The notes under the pieces: model-generated | The model's input: only the letters and a program-made list of their open reading frames with translations | Databases searched by the model: none | Told to the model about the DNA's origin: nothing | Part shown: positions 1 through 7,572 of the stretch, one piece after another | Layout: the number at the start of each line of letters is the position of its first letter | How positions within the stretch are numbered: the first letter of the stretch is position 1 | Made by a program: the position numbers and the translations under genes | DNA from: CAURMH01 sp963525745 | Lineage (GTDB): Bacteria; Pseudomonadota; Gammaproteobacteria; Enterobacterales; Pasteurellaceae | NCBI GenBank assembly: GCA_963525745.1 | Contig: CAURMH010000011.1 | Coordinates: 1 to 32,825 of the forward strand | DNA length: 32,825 nt | Reading direction: 5' to 3'

Positions 1-131
1 AAGACATTTTGCAATTTTTTATGCATGGGATCGCCTATCAAAAGAGAAAAGATGAGAGTTGTAAAAACACAAACGAAATCAACCGCACTTTGCTCTCCTT
101 ATAAAAGAGCCATAATTTTGGAAGAAGCTTA

Positions 132-147
132 TCGCAAACGATTGCTT
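132..147 (+). promoter_or_regulatory. PurR operator upstream of purM
   Basis: The 16 bases TCGCAAACGATTGCTT fit the PurR consensus ANGCAANCGNTTNCNT at all fixed positions but the first. A -10-like TACAAT lies at 155-160, so a repressor bound here would cover the -35 region. This is the expected arrangement for a purine-repressed pur gene. The -35 hexamer itself is poor. Confidence 0.72.
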
Positions 148-200
148 AACCTGATACAATCCTCGCCATTAATTTTTAACCCCTCCAATAGGAAAATATC

Positions 201-1238
201 GTGAATAAACAATCGTTAAGTTATAAAGATGCCGGTGTCGACATTAATGCCGGAAACGAACTTGTCGAACGGATCAAACCTCATGTAAAACGTACAACCC
301 GCCCTGAAGTTATCGGCGGTTTGGGCGGTTTCGGTGCATTGTGTGCCATTCCGTCCAAATATAAGGAACCGATTCTGGTGTCCGGTACGGATGGCGTCGG
401 TACAAAATTACGCCTTGCGATTGATTTAAACAAACACGATACTATCGGTATCGATCTCGTTGCCATGTGTGTTAACGATTTGGTTGTTCAAGGCGCCGAG
501 CCATTGTTTTTCCTTGATTATTATGCCACAGGAAAATTAGATGTAGATGTCGCAAGTCATGTTGTAAAAGGCATTGCGGAAGGCTGCGTACAATCCGGCT
601 GCGCGCTTATCGGCGGAGAAACGGCGGAAATGCCGGGAATGTACCATCAGGGCGATTATGACTTGGGCGGTTTTTGCGTCGGCGTGGTTGAAAAATCAGA
701 AATTATCGACGGCAGTAAAGTCAAAGCCGGCGATGCCATTATTGCTTTGGCTTCCAGTGGCCCCCATTCCAACGGCTATTCATTAATTCGTAAAGTTATC
801 GAAATCACAGGTGCCGATCCTGAAACAACGGATATTTCAGGAAAAACCTTAAGTGAACGCGTCTTGACTCCGACCAAAATTTATGTCAAATCCGTGCTTG
901 AATTAATTCAGCAAGTTGATGTTCACGCCATTGCGCATTTAACCGGCGGCGGTTTCTGGGAAAACATTCCTCGCGTCCTGCCAAAAAATACCAAAGCGAT
1001 TATAGAAGCGGGAACCTGGCAATGGCCGCCGATTTTTAACTGGTTGCAGGAAAAAGGCAATATCGAAACCTACGAAATGTATCGCACCTTTAACTGCGGT
1101 GTGGGAATGGTGATTGTCGTTCCGCAGCAGGGAGTGGAAAAAGCGCTGTCATTATTAAATGAAATGGGCGAAAAAGCTTGGTGTATCGGCTCAATTGAAA
1201 CGGCGCACGCAAACGAAGCCCAAGTAATCATTAAGTAA
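201..1238 (+). CDS. purM: Phosphoribosylformylglycinamidine cyclo-ligase (AIR synthetase)
   Basis: PurM closes the imidazole ring in de novo purine synthesis, turning FGAM plus ATP into aminoimidazole ribotide in the cytoplasm. The 345-residue product has the usual family length. It starts with SYKDAGVDINAGNELVERIK and carries the conserved GGFGAL, SGTDGVGTKL and GGETAEMPGMY motifs of the ATP-binding PurM fold, plus HLTGGGFWENIPR near residue 250. The start is GTG with an AGGAAAATATC region just upstream. A PurR box precedes it and a rho-independent terminator follows directly, so it appears monocistronic. purN, which often follows purM in gamma-proteobacteria, is absent here. Confidence 0.97.
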   Translation: MNKQSLSYKDAGVDINAGNELVERIKPHVKRTTRPEVIGGLGGFGALCAIPSKYKEPILVSGTDGVGTKLRLAIDLNKHDTIGIDLVAMCVNDLVVQGAEPLFFLDYYATGKLDVDVASHVVKGIAEGCVQSGCALIGGETAEMPGMYHQGDYDLGGFCVGVVEKSEIIDGSKVKAGDAIIALASSGPHSNGYSLIRKVIEITGADPETTDISGKTLSERVLTPTKIYVKSVLELIQQVDVHAIAHLTGGGFWENIPRVLPKNTKAIIEAGTWQWPPIFNWLQEKGNIETYEMYRTFNCGVGMVIVVPQQGVEKALSLLNEMGEKAWCIGSIETAHANEAQVIIK

Positions 1239-1248
1239 TTTTCTTTCG

Positions 1249-1276
1249 GGCGAACTGTTTGTTCGCCTTTCTTTTC
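1249..1276 (+). terminator. Rho-independent terminator of purM
   Basis: GGCGAAC, loop TGTTT, GTTCGCC form a perfect 7-bp stem followed by TTTCTTTTCG, 10 bases after the purM stop. The other strand has no T-run after the stem, so it acts on purM only. Confidence 0.85.
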
Positions 1277-1300
1277 GTTTATTCCCTTCCTTTGCTTCCT

Positions 1301-1396
1301 TTACCCACAGGCAAAATCAAATGGCACGCCGCGGCAAATATAATGCTTTACCGATTCACAATCGGCATTGAAAACGAAAGTGCGGTCGTTTTCCAC
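1301..1396 (-). CDS. Possible 31-residue protein with three cysteines
   Basis: I do not recognise this ORF; it is too short for usual gene callers. It runs from a GTG at 1396 to a TAA at 1301 and encodes 31 residues beginning M(V)ENDRTFVFNADCESVK, with cysteines at positions 13, 21 and 30. Supporting signs are an AGGAAG ribosome site five bases before the GTG, a TATAAT at 1431-1436 about 35 bases upstream on the same strand, and GCC/CGC/GGC codon choices like those of the neighbours. Against it, the -35 box is poor. The residues DRTF are also exactly what an uptake signal encodes when read in this frame (1378-1386), so a chance ORF is possible. It is convergent with purM and divergent from yciC. 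Confidence 0.4.
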   Translation of the reverse strand: MENDRTFVFNADCESVKHYICRGVPFDFACG

Positions 1397-1517
1397 GCGG
1401 CTTCCTCATGAAAATATGGACAAGGCTGCAATTATACTGCAAACTAAAGCACTTATTTTAACCTTTACCCCTAAATCAATATAAACAACAAAACATCGTT
1501 ATAAAATAGAGAAGAAA

Positions 1518-2264
1518 ATGCAACCGATTAATTTTACTCAAATTTTCCAAGACAGTTTAAATTTTATTCGTAATCGTCCGAAAATCTTTCTCACGTTTGT
1601 CGCCATGTTGCTTACCCTACAAGCCTGCATCGTGTTTTTGATGCCGTCACTACCGACTATCGAAACAAAAGGGACAGAACCGGACGCAATAAATTTACTG
1701 ACCCAAATCGATTTCTCCACAATAGGCATAATTTATCTTATTCAACAAATCCTGATACTATTTTTAAATTCATGGATTATTTTAACAATCCATCAAATCA
1801 GTCAATCTGATAACCGGCCTTTTAATACCGCATTAATATTAACAACACAACGTTTTTTCGGCGTTTTAATATTAAACCTAATCATTCTTTTCCCTATCAT
1901 TACCGGCTTGTCACAAGCCTTTATCGCTATACAAAAAAACGCTCCCGTTTCACTTTCCGCCATTATATTTATACTGACCGGCTTGATATTATTTATACGT
2001 TTAAATATCTCAACGGTTTATTATATTACCGACAAGGAAAATATTTCAAACAGCCTAAAGAAAGTTTGGTTTGCAGGAAAAGGACGTAATGGAATATTAT
2101 TCCTTTATGCTTTATTTATTTATTTTGTTGTTCCTATGTTGCAAAAATTCTTTCTTGTATCAGAAAGCTATTTTAATTTAATCAGTTTTTTCATCACCGC
2201 ATTATTAAGTATTTTTGGCCTAATTTTTACTTATCGCTTTTGTCGTTTATTTATGAGTTATTAA
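1518..2264 (+). CDS. yciC: YciC-family (UPF0259) inner membrane protein
   Basis: This is a 248-residue integral membrane protein with about six hydrophobic segments (near residues 20-40, 70-95, 110-130, 145-160, 190-210 and 220-240) and a cytoplasmic-looking start, NFTQIFQDSLNFIRNRPK. Length, layout and position directly before yciB-yciA-yciI match YciC of enterobacteria, whose molecular role is unknown. The call rests on this context more than on a distinctive motif. It is the first gene of a four-gene cluster, one base before the next start. The ribosome site is weak (GAGAAG). The 120 bases upstream are A/T-rich with no convincing promoter on this strand. Confidence 0.75.
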   Translation: MQPINFTQIFQDSLNFIRNRPKIFLTFVAMLLTLQACIVFLMPSLPTIETKGTEPDAINLLTQIDFSTIGIIYLIQQILILFLNSWIILTIHQISQSDNRPFNTALILTTQRFFGVLILNLIILFPIITGLSQAFIAIQKNAPVSLSAIIFILTGLILFIRLNISTVYYITDKENISNSLKKVWFAGKGRNGILFLYALFIYFVVPMLQKFFLVSESYFNLISFFITALLSIFGLIFTYRFCRLFMSY

Positions 2265-2265
2265 T

Positions 2266-2820
2266 ATGAAACAACTTATTGAATTTATTCCGCTTATATT
2301 ATTTTTTCTTGCTTATAAATTTTATGGGGTACGTGACGCTGCAGTTGTTTTGGTTACTGCCACCATGCTACAAATAATTATTTTGAAATTGAAATACGGT
2401 ATTATTGAAAAACAACAAAAAATTATGGCAAGTGCGGTTATTTTTTTTGGTATTTTAACTGCTTATTTTAACGATCCGATCTATTTACAATGGAAAGTGA
2501 CTATCGTAAATGGGTTATTTGCATTAATCCTATTCATTGCACAATTTCAATTTAAAACCCCATTAATAAAAAGGCTATTACAAAAAGAAATTCAATTACC
2601 CGAAGAAATTTGGAATCGATTAAATATCGGTTGGATTATCTTCTTCTTAATTTGTATGCTCACCAATATTTATATCAGCCAATATTTATCGGAAGAAGCG
2701 TGGTTCACCTTTAAGGCCTTCGGTTTATTAGGCATGACATTTGTTGCCACTATCATTAGCGGTATTTATATTTATCGCTATTTGTCCAAAGAAAATCATT
2801 CGAATGAAGGAGAAAAATAA
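2266..2820 (+). CDS. yciB: Inner membrane-spanning protein YciB (septation protein A family)
   Basis: This 184-residue membrane protein has about five transmembrane helices. It starts with MKQLIEFIPLILFFLAYKFYG, the typical YciB/IspZ opening, and contains the family-like segment WNRLNIGWIIFFL around residue 115. The family is linked to cell-envelope maintenance and normal division in enterobacteria and Shigella; its biochemical activity is not defined. It begins one base after the yciC stop and ends exactly where yciA begins, so translation is probably coupled. An uptake signal (2430-2438) lies inside the coding sequence. Confidence 0.9.
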   Translation: MKQLIEFIPLILFFLAYKFYGVRDAAVVLVTATMLQIIILKLKYGIIEKQQKIMASAVIFFGILTAYFNDPIYLQWKVTIVNGLFALILFIAQFQFKTPLIKRLLQKEIQLPEEIWNRLNIGWIIFFLICMLTNIYISQYLSEEAWFTFKAFGLLGMTFVATIISGIYIYRYLSKENHSNEGEK

Positions 2821-3270
2821 ATGTTAGGCTCAGCGGATAAAAACGGTCATCATTCAAAAGGGGTATTGTTATTAAGAACACTGGCGATGCCCTCCGATAC
2901 CAATGCGAACGGTGATATTTTCGGCGGTTGGATCATGTCCCAAATGGATATGGGCGGCGCAATTCTAGCCAAAGAAATTGCTCACGGACGCGTCGTCACC
3001 GTCGCCGTAGAAAGCATGAATTTTATTAAACCGATTACGGTGGGCGATGTGGTTTGTTGTTACGGCGAATGCCTGAAAATCGGTCGTTCTTCCATTAAAA
3101 TCAAAGTAGAAGTTTGGGTGAAAAAGGTATCCAGTGAACCTATCGGAGAACGCTATTGCGTTACCGAGGCGGTATTTACGTTTGTTGCGGTGGATGAAAG
3201 CGGCAAATCGCGCCCAATTCCGCACGACAACAATCCGGAATTGGAAAAAGCGCTTGCAACGCTTAAATAA
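2821..3270 (+). CDS. yciA: Acyl-CoA thioesterase YciA
   Basis: This hotdog-fold thioesterase hydrolyses a broad range of acyl-CoAs. The 149-residue protein contains TLAMPSDTNANGDIFGGWI and MSQMDMGGA, with Asp43 in the position of the catalytic aspartate (Asp44 in H. influenzae HI0827, from memory). It also has the core strand segments VAVESMNFIKPI and GDVVCCYGECLKIGRSS. The start codon follows the yciB stop without a gap, and AAGGAGAAA upstream is a strong ribosome site. In yciC-B-A clusters its partner role with the membrane proteins is not established, though acyl-CoA turnover for envelope lipids is a natural guess. Confidence 0.95.
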   Translation: MLGSADKNGHHSKGVLLLRTLAMPSDTNANGDIFGGWIMSQMDMGGAILAKEIAHGRVVTVAVESMNFIKPITVGDVVCCYGECLKIGRSSIKIKVEVWVKKVSSEPIGERYCVTEAVFTFVAVDESGKSRPIPHDNNPELEKALATLK

Positions 3271-3288
3271 TAAATAGAGGAAAAAGAA

Positions 3289-3585
3289 ATGTATTACATT
3301 ATTTTTGCACAAGATAAGCCAAATACATTACTACAGCGGCTTGCCGCCAGAGAAGCTCATCTAGCTCGATTAACACAGTTGCAGACCGAAGGCCGCCTAT
3401 TGGTTGCGGGCCCTAACCCGGCTATCGACACTGAAAATCCGGGTGAAGCGGGATTTACCGGCTCTACCGTAATCGCTCAATTTGAAAATTTAGAAGCGGC
3501 TAAAAACTGGGCCGATCATGATCCTTATGTCACCGCGGGTGTCTATAGCGATATTTTAGTCAAACCTTTCAAAAAGGTCTTTTAA
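3289..3585 (+). CDS. yciI: YciI family protein
   Basis: This 98-residue protein has a ferredoxin-like alpha/beta fold. The sequence starts with MYYIIFAQDKPNTL, carries His24 in REAHLARL and ends with DPYVTAGVYSDILVKPFKKV, close to H. influenzae HI0828 as I remember it. His24 and the DPY segment at 78-80 are the family's candidate active-site residues. The cellular reaction is not known. It is the last gene of the yciC-B-A-I cluster, 18 bases after yciA with a clear AGAGGAAAAAG ribosome site. Confidence 0.93.
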   Translation: MYYIIFAQDKPNTLLQRLAAREAHLARLTQLQTEGRLLVAGPNPAIDTENPGEAGFTGSTVIAQFENLEAAKNWADHDPYVTAGVYSDILVKPFKKVF

Positions 3586-3639
3586 TTAAAATTAGCAGGC
3601 GTAATATAACAGACCTCATGTACACTATTTTACAAATTA

Positions 3640-3668
3640 TTATCCGATAACCAATCGGCGGATATAAT
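3640..3668 (+). promoter_or_regulatory. Promoter of the lipoprotein gene
   Basis: A consensus TATAAT (3663-3668) lies 17 bases after a weak -35-like TTATCC (3640-3645). An inverted repeat CCGAT-N5-ATCGG (3644-3658) sits between them and could be an operator, but I cannot assign a regulator. Confidence 0.5.
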
Positions 3669-3715
3669 GCAAACCTTGTGACAAAATAAGATTAAAATTT
3701 ACAAAGGAGAACATC

Positions 3716-4210
3716 ATGCTTTTTAGAAAAACAATTTTACTCGCCGCATTACTGACCGGCAGCGCTCTACTCACGGCATGCGACGACCAAAAACCACAAG
3801 CCGATTCGACACAAACTCAACCGCCAGCACAAAACGAACCTCAAATCGAGCTAAAAAACAAGGTCAATATTACCAATATCGGACGCACGGTAACCCAAAG
3901 AGAAAGTGGCGAAACATCGGTTAACGTCGTGTATTCAATTCAAAACCTTGCCGACAAACCACTCCGTTCCGTCACCTGGGTTGCCGCTTATGTAGCTAAT
4001 AATCAACCAATATATTATATTAATGTCCCTTTTGTGTTTAACCCTGCACTTGCACCGCAAGCCGCACAAAGTGTAGCGACTGCAACTTTAGCGGGGGCGA
4101 TTCCTGAAGCAACGCGCGCCATTGCAATTGACCCCAATGCACAACTTGAAACGATTGTAACGCCAATACGTCTTGAGTTTGAAGACGGAACCGTATTGTC
4201 GGCAAAATAA
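3716..4210 (+). CDS. Putative lipoprotein of unknown function
   Basis: The 164-residue product has a lipoprotein signal peptide with lipobox LTAC, giving a lipidated Cys22. The next residues are Asp23-Asp24. In E. coli an Asp at +2 keeps lipoproteins in the inner membrane; whether that rule holds here is inference. A Gln/Pro/Thr-rich linker (about 24-47) leads into a single beta-rich domain with NITNIGRTVTQRESGE and SIQNLADKPLRSVTWVAAY. I see a vague likeness to YcfL/DUF1425 lipoproteins but would not assign it. The ribosome site AAAGGAGAACATC is strong, and the gene has its own promoter and a likely terminator, so it is a single unit between yciI and slt. Confidence 0.8.
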   Translation: MLFRKTILLAALLTGSALLTACDDQKPQADSTQTQPPAQNEPQIELKNKVNITNIGRTVTQRESGETSVNVVYSIQNLADKPLRSVTWVAAYVANNQPIYYINVPFVFNPALAPQAAQSVATATLAGAIPEATRAIAIDPNAQLETIVTPIRLEFEDGTVLSAK

Positions 4211-4224
4211 TTATCTTCATCAAT

Positions 4225-4253
4225 AAAACGGTGGGCTTTTGTTCACTGTTTTT
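4225..4253 (+). terminator. Likely terminator after the lipoprotein gene
   Basis: AAAACGGTG and CACTGTTTT pair (one G-T wobble) around a 10-base loop and run into a T-rich tract. It lies 15 bases after the lipoprotein stop and 33 bases before slt. The stem is modest in strength. Confidence 0.5.
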
Positions 4254-4285
4254 AATCTTGCTTTCACGCGCTACAAAATAAATTT

Positions 4286-6460
4286 ATGGTAAAAATTTCT
4301 TTATTTCTGACCGCACTTATTCTTTCGCCAAACGTTTTTGCAACATCATCCGCACCGGCAAATCCGCCGCCCCATTCCGATACAATCAATCCGACTCAAA
4401 TACGGCTGGCGCTGCAACAACAAATTGAAACGGAGCGACGGGTGCGGATTGAACAACGCGCCACTTTTTTACAACTGGAAGGGTTACTTAAAAGTGCGAT
4501 CAAAAATAACAATATTTCTGCCAATGCCTTGCTCTTTAACCGACTCATCGACGCCCTTAACGGTTACCCGCTACAAACCGATGCGATGGCGGCTTATTTA
4601 GAGGGACGCCTCAAAACATTAAATCCCGACGACATCGAAGAAGTCGCCCGGCTAGAACAAGATATTGAGACTTTTTTACAAAAAAATCCTCAACATTTCA
4701 CTTATAAACCATTGGCACGCTCCTGTTTTGCCTTACTGGAAAAACAACAAAAATGGCAGGAAATATCCGCACTGGCCAAAATACTGCCGCCAACAGATTT
4801 TTCTGATCAACTACGGGTACTAAATGCCGATTATCAGCTCACATTAAATACGCTCTTACCGACGCCTGATTCACCTCATTCGGCGGAAAAACGGGTGCTC
4901 CCGGAGATCATGTCACGCTTTGAACAAATTTGGTTGAAAAACACACAATTTGATGACAAAACGCTTTTAAACGAATGGATTAACTATGGCGGCCGCACGG
5001 AAGAAAAAATTTACCAAAAGGCCGCCTATCTTTTCACACAAAAAGATACCCAAGGGCTTGCCCGACTTATTGATGAATCGGCAAACACAAACGCGTATGC
5101 GAATATCCAACTTTATTTGGCGCAATTACAAAAATTGTTGCAAAACCCGGCGACGTTTAAAGACTTTGCGAATCAACTTCCGCAGGAAGAAACTATCCAA
5201 AAGGCGCTTAAATTTGCCGTCATACAAGGCTTTCCCGCTTATCTGAAAACACTGACGGAACAATTGCCGCAGCCCGATTTTAATCAATATTTATCATGGA
5301 CAAAAAATTGGCAGCTTGATCCAAATGAAATCCGCAATTGGAAAATCGCTTTTCTTGACCGCTTTTTTGATAATGAAAATAGCCCTTTTCAACAATGGCG
5401 CGATAACGAATTAGTCGTTTTGCAAGCGGATAATTTAACGGAACGACGCCTACGAATGGCGATTTGGCAACAAACGGATTTAACAAAATGGCTGCAAATA
5501 TTATCGCCGGAAACCGCGCAAAAGCAGGAATGGCGCTATTGGAGAGCGATCATTCAGCAAAAAACCGCTCCGCAAAAAACACGGGAAATATTGACCGCAC
5601 TTGCTCGCGAGCGTGGATTTTATCCGATGTTAGCCGCTCATAAATTAGGCGTCTTTTACCGCCCCGAACAGGTCAATTTTACGCCATCGAATGCCGACAC
5701 GGCGCAAGAAAATGACAAGATGTCGGCTAAATTTCGCTCTGCTTTGGATGAGATCAGCGAATTACGGGCGTTGGAGCGATTTGGTCAGGCAAAACAACGC
5801 TGGCGTTTTCTCCTTGAAAATCTTGACGGTCAAAATAAATTCGAGCAACAAATTGCGCTTAGTCGCTATGCCGATAAACAGCATTGGTTTGATTTAAGCG
5901 TCGAAGGCACCATTGTCGCCAAAGCGTGGAACGAACTTGCTCTACGGCTTCCGATTGCCTATTCAAACTACTTCGCATTCGCACTCAACAATAAAACCGT
6001 CACCTCAACCTTTGCCATGGCGATTGCCCGCCAAGAAAGCGCCTGGAACCCACTAGCACAATCGTCGGCGAATGCACGCGGACTAATGCAACTTTTGCCC
6101 TCCACCGCAAAAGCCACCGCCGCTCGAGCAAAGTTACCTTACAATGGCGAGCCGGATTTGTTTCAACCGCTTAATAATATTTTGCTGGGAACGGCGCATT
6201 TGGAAGAACTTAACGCTCAATATCCGAACAACCGAATTCTTATTTCCGCCGCGTATAACGCCGGTAGCAGTCGGGTGGAAAAATGGTTGGCGCGCGCAAA
6301 CGGAAAATTGGCGATGGATGAGTTTATCGCCTCTATTCCTTTTTACGAAACAAGGGGATATGTGCAAAACGTATTATCTTATGACTATTTTTATCAAATT
6401 TTACAAGGCAAAGAAAATCCACAAAGTTTTAGCCAAGAAGAATATGATCGACTATACTAA
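4286..6460 (+). CDS. slt: Soluble lytic murein transglycosylase
   Basis: Slt cleaves the glycan strands of peptidoglycan in the periplasm, leaving 1,6-anhydromuramic acid ends. A signal peptide ends at about Ala19 (SPNVFA). The long alpha-helical superhelix domain (about 20-560) is followed by the catalytic SLT domain with ARQESAWNPLAQSSANARGL (catalytic Glu584), LMQLLPSTAK, AAYNAGSSRVEKW and a C-terminal ETRGYVQNVLSYDYFY. At 724 residues it is longer than E. coli Slt70 (645), the extra length lying in the helical part. The ribosome site is weak. Two uptake signals lie in the gene (4310-4318, inside the signal peptide where they read LTAL, and 5594-5602). It is followed at once by the Trp operator. 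Confidence 0.96.
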   Translation: MVKISLFLTALILSPNVFATSSAPANPPPHSDTINPTQIRLALQQQIETERRVRIEQRATFLQLEGLLKSAIKNNNISANALLFNRLIDALNGYPLQTDAMAAYLEGRLKTLNPDDIEEVARLEQDIETFLQKNPQHFTYKPLARSCFALLEKQQKWQEISALAKILPPTDFSDQLRVLNADYQLTLNTLLPTPDSPHSAEKRVLPEIMSRFEQIWLKNTQFDDKTLLNEWINYGGRTEEKIYQKAAYLFTQKDTQGLARLIDESANTNAYANIQLYLAQLQKLLQNPATFKDFANQLPQEETIQKALKFAVIQGFPAYLKTLTEQLPQPDFNQYLSWTKNWQLDPNEIRNWKIAFLDRFFDNENSPFQQWRDNELVVLQADNLTERRLRMAIWQQTDLTKWLQILSPETAQKQEWRYWRAIIQQKTAPQKTREILTALARERGFYPMLAAHKLGVFYRPEQVNFTPSNADTAQENDKMSAKFRSALDEISELRALERFGQAKQRWRFLLENLDGQNKFEQQIALSRYADKQHWFDLSVEGTIVAKAWNELALRLPIAYSNYFAFALNNKTVTSTFAMAIARQESAWNPLAQSSANARGLMQLLPSTAKATAARAKLPYNGEPDLFQPLNNILLGTAHLEELNAQYPNNRILISAAYNAGSSRVEKWLARANGKLAMDEFIASIPFYETRGYVQNVLSYDYFYQILQGKENPQSFSQEEYDRLY

Positions 6461-6462
6461 TC

Positions 6463-6480
6463 GCACTAGTTTAATAGTAT
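6463..6480 (+). promoter_or_regulatory. Trp repressor operator upstream of trpR
   Basis: GCACTAGTTTAATAGTAT matches 14 of 18 positions of the E. coli-type trp operator GTACTAGTTAACTAGTAC, including both CTAG/TAGT cores. It starts three bases after the slt stop and ends 10 bases before trpR. A TATACT at 6453-6458 could be the -10 box, which would put the operator across the transcription start. Autorepression of trpR is the expected result. Confidence 0.8.
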
Positions 6481-6490
6481 AGGATTTCAT

Positions 6491-6799
6491 ATGTATATCA
6501 GTCGTAATTTAGCGCAATGGAACGCTTTCCTGGAAATATTACAAACTGCATTTGCACAAAACAAAGCGCAGGAGTTATTAACGTTGTTGTTGACCGCCGA
6601 TGAACGCGATGCCGTAGGGTTGCGATTACAAATCGTTGCGCAACTATTAAACAAAAATCTTTCCCAACGTGAAATTCAGCAAAATTTGAACACCAGTGCG
6701 GCAACCATTACGCGCGGCTCAAACATGCTGAAAACCATGGATTCGGATTTTGTCCATTGGGTAAAACAACAATTGGAAAACAACATTGAAAAAAATTAA
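6491..6799 (+). CDS. trpR: Trp operon repressor
   Basis: TrpR is a small dimeric all-helical repressor that binds operators when loaded with L-tryptophan. The 102-residue protein has the family core TADERDAVGLRLQIVAQLL and the helix-turn-helix LSQREIQQNLNTSAATITRG (about residues 57-76), with the usual SNMLK after it. The ribosome site AGGATTTCAT is good. The gene sits between the two murein enzymes slt and mtgA, an order also found in H. influenzae and, for slt-trpR, in E. coli. A Trp operator just upstream points to autorepression. Confidence 0.97.
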   Translation: MYISRNLAQWNAFLEILQTAFAQNKAQELLTLLLTADERDAVGLRLQIVAQLLNKNLSQREIQQNLNTSAATITRGSNMLKTMDSDFVHWVKQQLENNIEKN

Positions 6800-7550
6800 G
6801 CGAATTTTGACCGCGCTTAGTCGACACATCGCTCAAGCGCGGTCAAAAAAACAAAAATTTTTACCTTATAAAACAATGAGTTGTTCAAAAATTCTCGTCC
6901 TTTTTTTGTTGACGCTTTTTATCCTCTCTTATGTTTTCCGTTTTATCCCCATTCCGTTTTCCGCTTATATCGCGCAACAAAAAATTGAGCGCTTACTGCA
7001 GGGAGATTTCACTTATTCAATCCGTTACGATTGGATTAGCCTGGATAACATATCGCCTCATCTTCAGCTTGCCGTCATTGCCGCCGAAGATCAAAAATTT
7101 CCTTATCACTTCGGTTTTGATTTAGCGGCAATTCGTCATGCGCTAAAACATAATGAAAAATCCAAGCACATCCGCGGGGGTTCCACGATTTCACAACAAA
7201 CTGCCAAAAACCTGCTCCTTTGGCACGGGCAAAGCTGGCTGAGAAAAGGATTAGAAGTTCCGGCAACCTTGTTACTGGAATTAACCTGGTCAAAAAAACG
7301 GATTTTAGAGGTATATTTAAATATTGCCGAATTCGGCGAGGGAATTTTTGGTGCGGAAGCCGCCAGTCGCTACTATTTTAAAAAATCGGCGAAACAATTA
7401 ACCCGCGCTGAAGCGGCATTGCTGGCCGCCGTGTTACCGAATCCAATTATTTATAAAGCGGACAATCCGAGCTTTTTGGTAAAACGAAAACAACGTCAGA
7501 TTATGACTCAAATGAATCTGCTGGGCGTGAATTATTTAGATAAACTATGA
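6786..7550 (+). CDS. mtgA: Monofunctional biosynthetic peptidoglycan transglycosylase
   Basis: MtgA polymerises lipid II into glycan strands at the outer face of the inner membrane (family GT51). It has one N-terminal anchor (about residues 35-52), then AAEDQKFPYHFGFD with catalytic Glu101, RGGSTISQQTAKNLLLW, KGLEVPATLLLELTWSKKRI and EVYLNIAEFGEGIFGAEAAS, all diagnostic. The start is uncertain. The TTG at 6786 overlaps trpR by 14 bases, has a GGA eight bases upstream and gives 254 residues. The ATG at 6876 gives 224 residues but has no visible ribosome site. The region between them holds a perfect uptake-signal-like inverted repeat. Confidence 0.93.
   Translation: MKKIKRILTALSRHIAQARSKKQKFLPYKTMSCSKILVLFLLTLFILSYVFRFIPIPFSAYIAQQKIERLLQGDFTYSIRYDWISLDNISPHLQLAVIAAEDQKFPYHFGFDLAAIRHALKHNEKSKHIRGGSTISQQTAKNLLLWHGQSWLRKGLEVPATLLLELTWSKKRILEVYLNIAEFGEGIFGAEAASRYYFKKSAKQLTRAEAALLAAVLPNPIIYKADNPSFLVKRKQRQIMTQMNLLGVNYLDKL
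6805..6848. repeat. Inverted repeat of variant uptake signals at the start of mtgA
   Basis: TTTTGACCGCGCTT (6805-6818) and AAGCGCGGTCAAAA (6835-6848) are perfect 14-base complements around a 16-base loop. Each arm differs by one base from the canonical AAGTGCGGT signal, and both carry the same change. It lies within the first 21 codons if mtgA starts at 6786, or in the trpR-mtgA gap if it starts at 6876. The stem is followed by A's, not T's, so it is not a standard terminator. Confidence 0.8.
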
Positions 7551-7572
7551 CCGCACTTTCGGCATTTGTCCG

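Noticed and set aside
1..204. An open frame from the window edge through an ATG at 25 or 52 to a TGA overlapping the purM GTG.
   Set aside because: It runs through the PurR box and promoter of purM, has no good ribosome site, and shows no recognisable protein sequence; the GTGA overlap is most likely chance.
1351..1365. CCGATT-N3-AATCGG palindrome, similar to CCGAT-N5-ATCGG at 3644-3658.
   Set aside because: Short and with different spacing; two such repeats are expected by chance in this DNA, and no common regulator can be named.
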